Source: Candidatus Aenigmarchaeota archaeon CG_4_9_14_3_um_filter_37_18
Lineage (GTDB): Archaea > Aenigmatarchaeota > Aenigmatarchaeia > CG10238-14
Direction of reading: 5' to 3'
Assembly: GCA_002789635.1 (NCBI GenBank)
Contig: PFTQ01000020.1
Location: 1 to 7,362 of the forward strand
Length of the DNA: 7,362 nt
Position numbers and translations under genes: made by a program. Numbering within the stretch: the first letter of the stretch is position 1; each line of letters opens with the position of its first letter. The notes beneath the pieces are model-generated. The model was not told the origin of the DNA and did no database searches. It saw only the letters and a list, made by a program, of their open reading frames with translations. This document shows positions 5,204 through 7,362 of this stretch, one piece after another.

Positions 5204-5866
5204 ATGAAAAAAGTCATATCTATCTTTTTGGTATTAATTTTGATATTATCAGGTTGCACGCAACCAGAGATTAAACCTCAAAATACAGGGAAGATTATCT
5301 TACCCTCAAAGAAGGATATTGCTATTTTGATTTCGGATGAGTTGAAAAATTTTAATACAATAGATTCATCTGCCCTTAATAATTTTGAAGATTTCCAAAA
5401 TTTCATTTCTAATGTGAATAGAATAATAGATATAGCAAACGAAAATTTCGGTACAGATTTCAAAAGAATAGAAGTCGAAGAAAGGGAATTCAAGAAACTT
5501 TCAAAAACTGCTCATATAGTCGAAAAATACACACCACTAATAGGGCCTTATAATGAATTGATAATTTCAGCTAAGAATCTAGATCCTAAAGATGAAAGTT
5601 CAATAAATGAATTATATGTCAATACTCTATTTTTAGGTGGGGATATTTTTCTCATAAATAGTGGTGCCATCCACAAGGCTTCATTTGAAATCACAAGAGA
5701 ATTGAATAATAAATTGGGTTTAGCTGCTGCAAGAGGGATCTGCGGAGATGCCTGTTATAGTATGTTATTGAGTAAAATATATCAGATCACAAATAGGGCT
5801 GTTATTGTAGGGACAAAAGATAAGATAATGAATTGGATTAGAAATGAGACAAAAAAGAATAATTGA
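5204..5866 (+). CDS. Secreted lipoprotein of unknown function (220 aa)
   Basis: The N-terminus MKKVISIFLVLILILSGC is a typical lipoprotein signal: two lysines, a hydrophobic core, and a lipobox LSGC with Cys18 as the acylated residue. The mature protein would be anchored on the outer face of the cytoplasmic membrane. The rest is mostly helical (INELYVNTLFLGGDIFLI and neighbours). Near the C-terminus is ARGICGDACYSMLLSKIY with a C-x3-C pair (Cys180, Cys184), possibly a disulfide outside the cell. I rejected an in-frame GTG at 5147 because it would put 19 polar residues before the signal peptide and lies in the right arm of the inverted repeat. I do not know the family. The Cys-containing helix near the end resembles small unannotated archaeal secreted proteins, a weak memory. 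It is separated from the ATPase by 81 bases and may be under its own promoter. Confidence 0.8.
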   Translation: MKKVISIFLVLILILSGCTQPEIKPQNTGKIILPSKKDIAILISDELKNFNTIDSSALNNFEDFQNFISNVNRIIDIANENFGTDFKRIEVEEREFKKLSKTAHIVEKYTPLIGPYNELIISAKNLDPKDESSINELYVNTLFLGGDIFLINSGAIHKASFEITRELNNKLGLAAARGICGDACYSMLLSKIYQITNRAVIVGTKDKIMNWIRNETKKNN

Positions 5867-6004
5867 GAACTCTATAAATTGATTATTTAAATTCAAAATT
5901 CTAAACCAGATTAGAAAACTAAGGGTGTATTCTTTTTCGTGCCTCAAGTTCAGAGGAGAGGAAATCAACTCTTCAGTCCAATTTATGTTTTGGATTTCTC
6001 GGTA

Positions 6005-6670
6005 TTATGACCTATCTAAAGATTTTTTTATTAACACAACAGCATACCCGACTGCAACGAGAAACAGGAATATTCCAAACAAATTCCCTTTCAGAAAATT
6101 CAATGCATATGTTAGCATGCTGTTTCCTACATAAATTGTGATAAGATTAAGCACGGCTATCAAAAACCACAGCACTATGGCTGCACTAACACCATTAGTG
6201 ATTGGCGAGATCATCCAGTAGAACTTGTGTGATTTTCTAGAGAAGTAATCGTTATACGCAAAAAACAAGAAAGCTAGGAAGAAGTAGTAGATATGCGTTG
6301 TGATCAGATAAGTTAGCCTCAAAACAAAATCGCTCTGCAAGCTGGAGTTGACCAGATTAAGGAGCCACACACAAACCATAAGCCATAATAACCCGAATAA
6401 ACCTCTGACCAAAGGGCCTATAGGCCCAAAGACATTGAACCACCGGTCTTTACATTTTTTTTCTAATTTTTTTCCTTTCCTTTCCATATGTTTGCTAAAT
6501 TTCTCTGCAAGGCCTTCTATCTCCTCGCCAAATTCCTTTCCTTTTTTCCCCATTTCTTTTCCAGCTTTATCCATCTTCTTGCCGAATTTCTCTTCCCAAT
6601 CTCTCCATTCTTCTTCAGTCTTGCCAGCGTATTTCTTTTTGTTGGTTTTCTCTTTCACTTTCTTCGCCAT
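6005..6670 (-). CDS. Membrane protein with charged heptad-repeat N-terminus (221 aa)
   Basis: Residues 1-75 are soluble and very basic/acidic, with a clear seven-residue period: GKKMDKA, GKEMGKK, GKEFGEE, IEGLAEK, FSKHMER, KGKKLEK (30-71). This is a Gly/Lys-rich amphipathic helix or coiled coil. After FGPIGPLVRG come four hydrophobic segments at about 86-108, 117-140, 152-181 and 192-214. Proteins with a GK/EFG-type helical repeat followed by a 'FGPIGP' turn and a four-helix membrane domain recur in archaea as unannotated membrane proteins. No function is established. I prefer the ATG at 6670 (MAKKVKEK). An ATG at 6676 or a TTG at 6682 would add only a few residues. It converges with the lipoprotein gene across 138 bases, in which I see no gene. 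Confidence 0.82.
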   Translation of the reverse strand: MAKKVKEKTNKKKYAGKTEEEWRDWEEKFGKKMDKAGKEMGKKGKEFGEEIEGLAEKFSKHMERKGKKLEKKCKDRWFNVFGPIGPLVRGLFGLLWLMVCVWLLNLVNSSLQSDFVLRLTYLITTHIYYFFLAFLFFAYNDYFSRKSHKFYWMISPITNGVSAAIVLWFLIAVLNLITIYVGNSMLTYALNFLKGNLFGIFLFLVAVGYAVVLIKKSLDRS

Positions 6671-6758
6671 AATCATTACCAAATATTTAATCGTGTTAGA
6701 AGTTGAAATAATTTTTTATTTATTCTCGTTTTTTCAATTAACTATAAGAGGGGATAAT
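6671..6758. promoter_or_regulatory. Divergent promoter region between the membrane protein and the 79-aa gene
   Basis: This A+T-rich 88-base spacer contains ATTTTTTATTTATT (6711-6724), which can act as a TATA region in either direction. It lies about 40 bases before the membrane-protein ATG on the minus strand and about 35-45 bases before the ATG at 6759 on the plus strand. TTAAATATTT on the minus strand (6682-6691) is closer to consensus but too near the start to serve the gene. GAGGGGAT (6748-6755) is the strong SD for the 79-residue gene. Confidence 0.4.
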
Positions 6759-6998
6759 ATGGTAAAGGTTAAGAAAAAGTCTGGAACTTTAGAAGAATTT
6801 ATGAAAGTTAAGATTGTATCAGTATGCCAAAGGGCTGGAGCAACTGCTAAGGAAGCTGGTGGTGTAGCGGAAGATGTCTCGAAAAAAGTTGTAAAGAAGA
6901 CTATGGTTACATCAGAAGAGATTGGAAAGATGGTTGTGGATTCGCTTAAAAAAGTCAACAAAGCAGCTGCAGATACATTCGCTAAATTCAAGAAGTAG
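6759..6998 (+). CDS. Small lysine-rich helical protein (79 aa), unknown function
   Basis: The frame is open far upstream, but the true start is the ATG at 6759, with SD GAGGGGAT three bases before it. The upstream open stretch is antisense to the membrane protein. The product is a basic, alanine/lysine/valine-rich amphipathic helix with KVKIVSVCQRAGATAKEAGG, then a turn and EEIGKMVVDSLKKVNKAAAD. It has one Cys (23) and no signal or membrane segment. The composition resembles small phasin-like or nucleoid/membrane-surface helices, but I recognise no family. It is divergent from the membrane protein and shares its promoter spacer, and both carry long charged amphipathic helices, so a shared role or coregulation is possible. 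A hairpin terminator follows 13 bases after the stop, so it is a single-gene transcript. Confidence 0.78.
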   Translation: MVKVKKKSGTLEEFMKVKIVSVCQRAGATAKEAGGVAEDVSKKVVKKTMVTSEEIGKMVVDSLKKVNKAAADTFAKFKK

Positions 6999-7011
6999 TT
7001 AGAATTTGTTA

Positions 7012-7049
7012 AAGGGGATGTGAAAGCACATCCTCTTGTTTTTCCTTTA
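7012..7049. terminator. Hairpin plus T-rich tail between convergent genes
   Basis: Stem 7012-7022 pairs with 7027-7037 over 11 bp (one G-T pair) around an AAAG loop. The core is GGATGTG/CACATCC. It is followed on the plus strand by TCTTGTTTTTCCTTT, so it can end the 79-residue gene's transcript. On the minus strand it lies just past the AlaX stop and could serve that gene too, with a weaker AAC-rich flank. Confidence 0.75.
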
Positions 7050-7362
7050 TTATTTACATTCAAACAAAAACCTATACCTGTCTTTGCCGACTCTTTCGAT
7101 GCTTTTTATCTTGATCATCCCGATCTCGCTGGTGTTGTCTGTATGATCATCCCTGCACGGCCTTTTGTCAAACCCATGAATGTCAACGATTCTTATATCT
7201 TCCACAGATTCAGGAACTTTTCTCAGGTCAGCAACCTTCTCGGCTTCTTTTCTTGAAAGGATGTATTTTTTGACAGGAAGATTTTTTGATATCACTTCAT
7301 TTACTTGCTCTTCTAAGGCTTTTGCGTCAATTTTTCTCATGTCAGTATTAGAATAAACTTCC
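7050..7362 (-). CDS. alaX: Alanyl-tRNA editing protein, AlaX type, C-terminal part (partial)
   Basis: AlaX proteins are free-standing relatives of the alanyl-tRNA synthetase editing domain that remove mischarged Ser (or Gly) from tRNA-Ala. The visible part matches the second half of that fold: DAKALEEQVNEVISKNLPV (helix), LSRKEAEKVADLRKVPE, then the signature IRIVDIHGFDKRPCRDDH and TDNTSEIGMIKI. The C-x3-H in PCRDDH is the downstream half of the zinc site. The usual CGGTH is CRDDH here. An ATG lies at 7340, but the frame stays open to the edge (EVYSNTDM...), the preceding residues also fit the family, and the upstream HxxxH half of the zinc site must lie outside the window. I therefore call it a gene cut by the window, not a short protein. 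The size class (AlaX-S, -M or -L) cannot be decided. Confidence 0.88.
   Translation of the reverse strand, partial: EVYSNTDMRKIDAKALEEQVNEVISKNLPVKKYILSRKEAEKVADLRKVPESVEDIRIVDIHGFDKRPCRDDHTDNTSEIGMIKIKSIERVGKDRYRFLFECK

Noticed and set aside
5935..5995. Possible tRNA or box C/D RNA remnant (AAGTTCAGAGG, and CTGA motifs on the minus strand)
   Set aside because: No cloverleaf can be drawn, no good box C (RTGATGA) is present, and the short GAGAG/CTCTT pairing is weak.
6348..6758. Plus-strand open frame upstream of the 79-aa gene, with Ser/Phe/Pro-rich residues
   Set aside because: It is the antisense of the Lys/Gly-rich membrane protein. The strong SD and ATG at 6759 mark the real start.
1..7362. 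CRISPR array, rRNA, or insertion-sequence ends
   Set aside because: No regularly spaced repeats, no rRNA-like sequence, and no transposase or terminal inverted repeats with target duplication were seen.

Overview
The window looks archaeal. Upstream of several genes there are TATA-like boxes (TTTAAA or TATATTTA type) in place of bacterial -35/-10 pairs. Some leaders are very short, and Shine-Dalgarno (SD) motifs are of the GGAGGT/GGTGA kind. The gene content fits: a stand-alone alanyl-tRNA editing protein (AlaX type), an archaeal style coiled-coil membrane protein, and an AAA+ helicase-like ATPase that seems to carry a GINS-like B domain. The low G+C, compact, overlapping genes suggest a small-genome lineage such as DPANN (Woesearchaeota or Pacearchaeota like), but no marker gene here proves this.

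Layout. Positions 1-313 (minus) hold the first 104 residues of a class I SAM methyltransferase that runs off the left edge. A 262-bp intergenic stretch follows, with a G+C-rich GCTCGCT repeat and a promoter. Positions 576-1883 (plus) hold a two-gene unit: a small Cys3-His zinc-ribbon-like protein of a type often seen in mobile elements, then an unrecognised helical protein. Positions 1840-2766 (minus) hold a protein with a C-terminal winged helix that overlaps the previous gene tail to tail. Divergent from it, positions 2896-5122 (plus) hold a run of five ORFs in which every junction overlaps: a winged-helix protein, a small alpha/beta protein, a possible 42-residue protein, a second small winged-helix-like protein, and the ATPase. 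A 23-bp imperfect inverted repeat covers the ATPase stop codon. A lipoprotein gene (5204-5866) follows. The right side has a convergent membrane protein (6005-6670, minus), a divergent lysine-rich 79-residue protein (6759-6998, plus) with a strong hairpin terminator, and the C-terminal half of AlaX (7050-7362, minus) running off the right edge.

How it fits together. The A+T-rich block from about 1884 to 5866 reads as an accessory insert between more ordinary chromosomal genes. Its core is the 2896-5122 operon, which I interpret as a minimal replication or DNA-remodelling module: an ATPase with its own GINS-like domain, preceded by small DNA-binding candidates and faced by a larger winged-helix protein. 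No integrase, transposase, nuclease, relaxase or capsid gene is visible, so it could be a fragment of an element, a satellite that depends on the host, or a domesticated module. The functional reading is inference.
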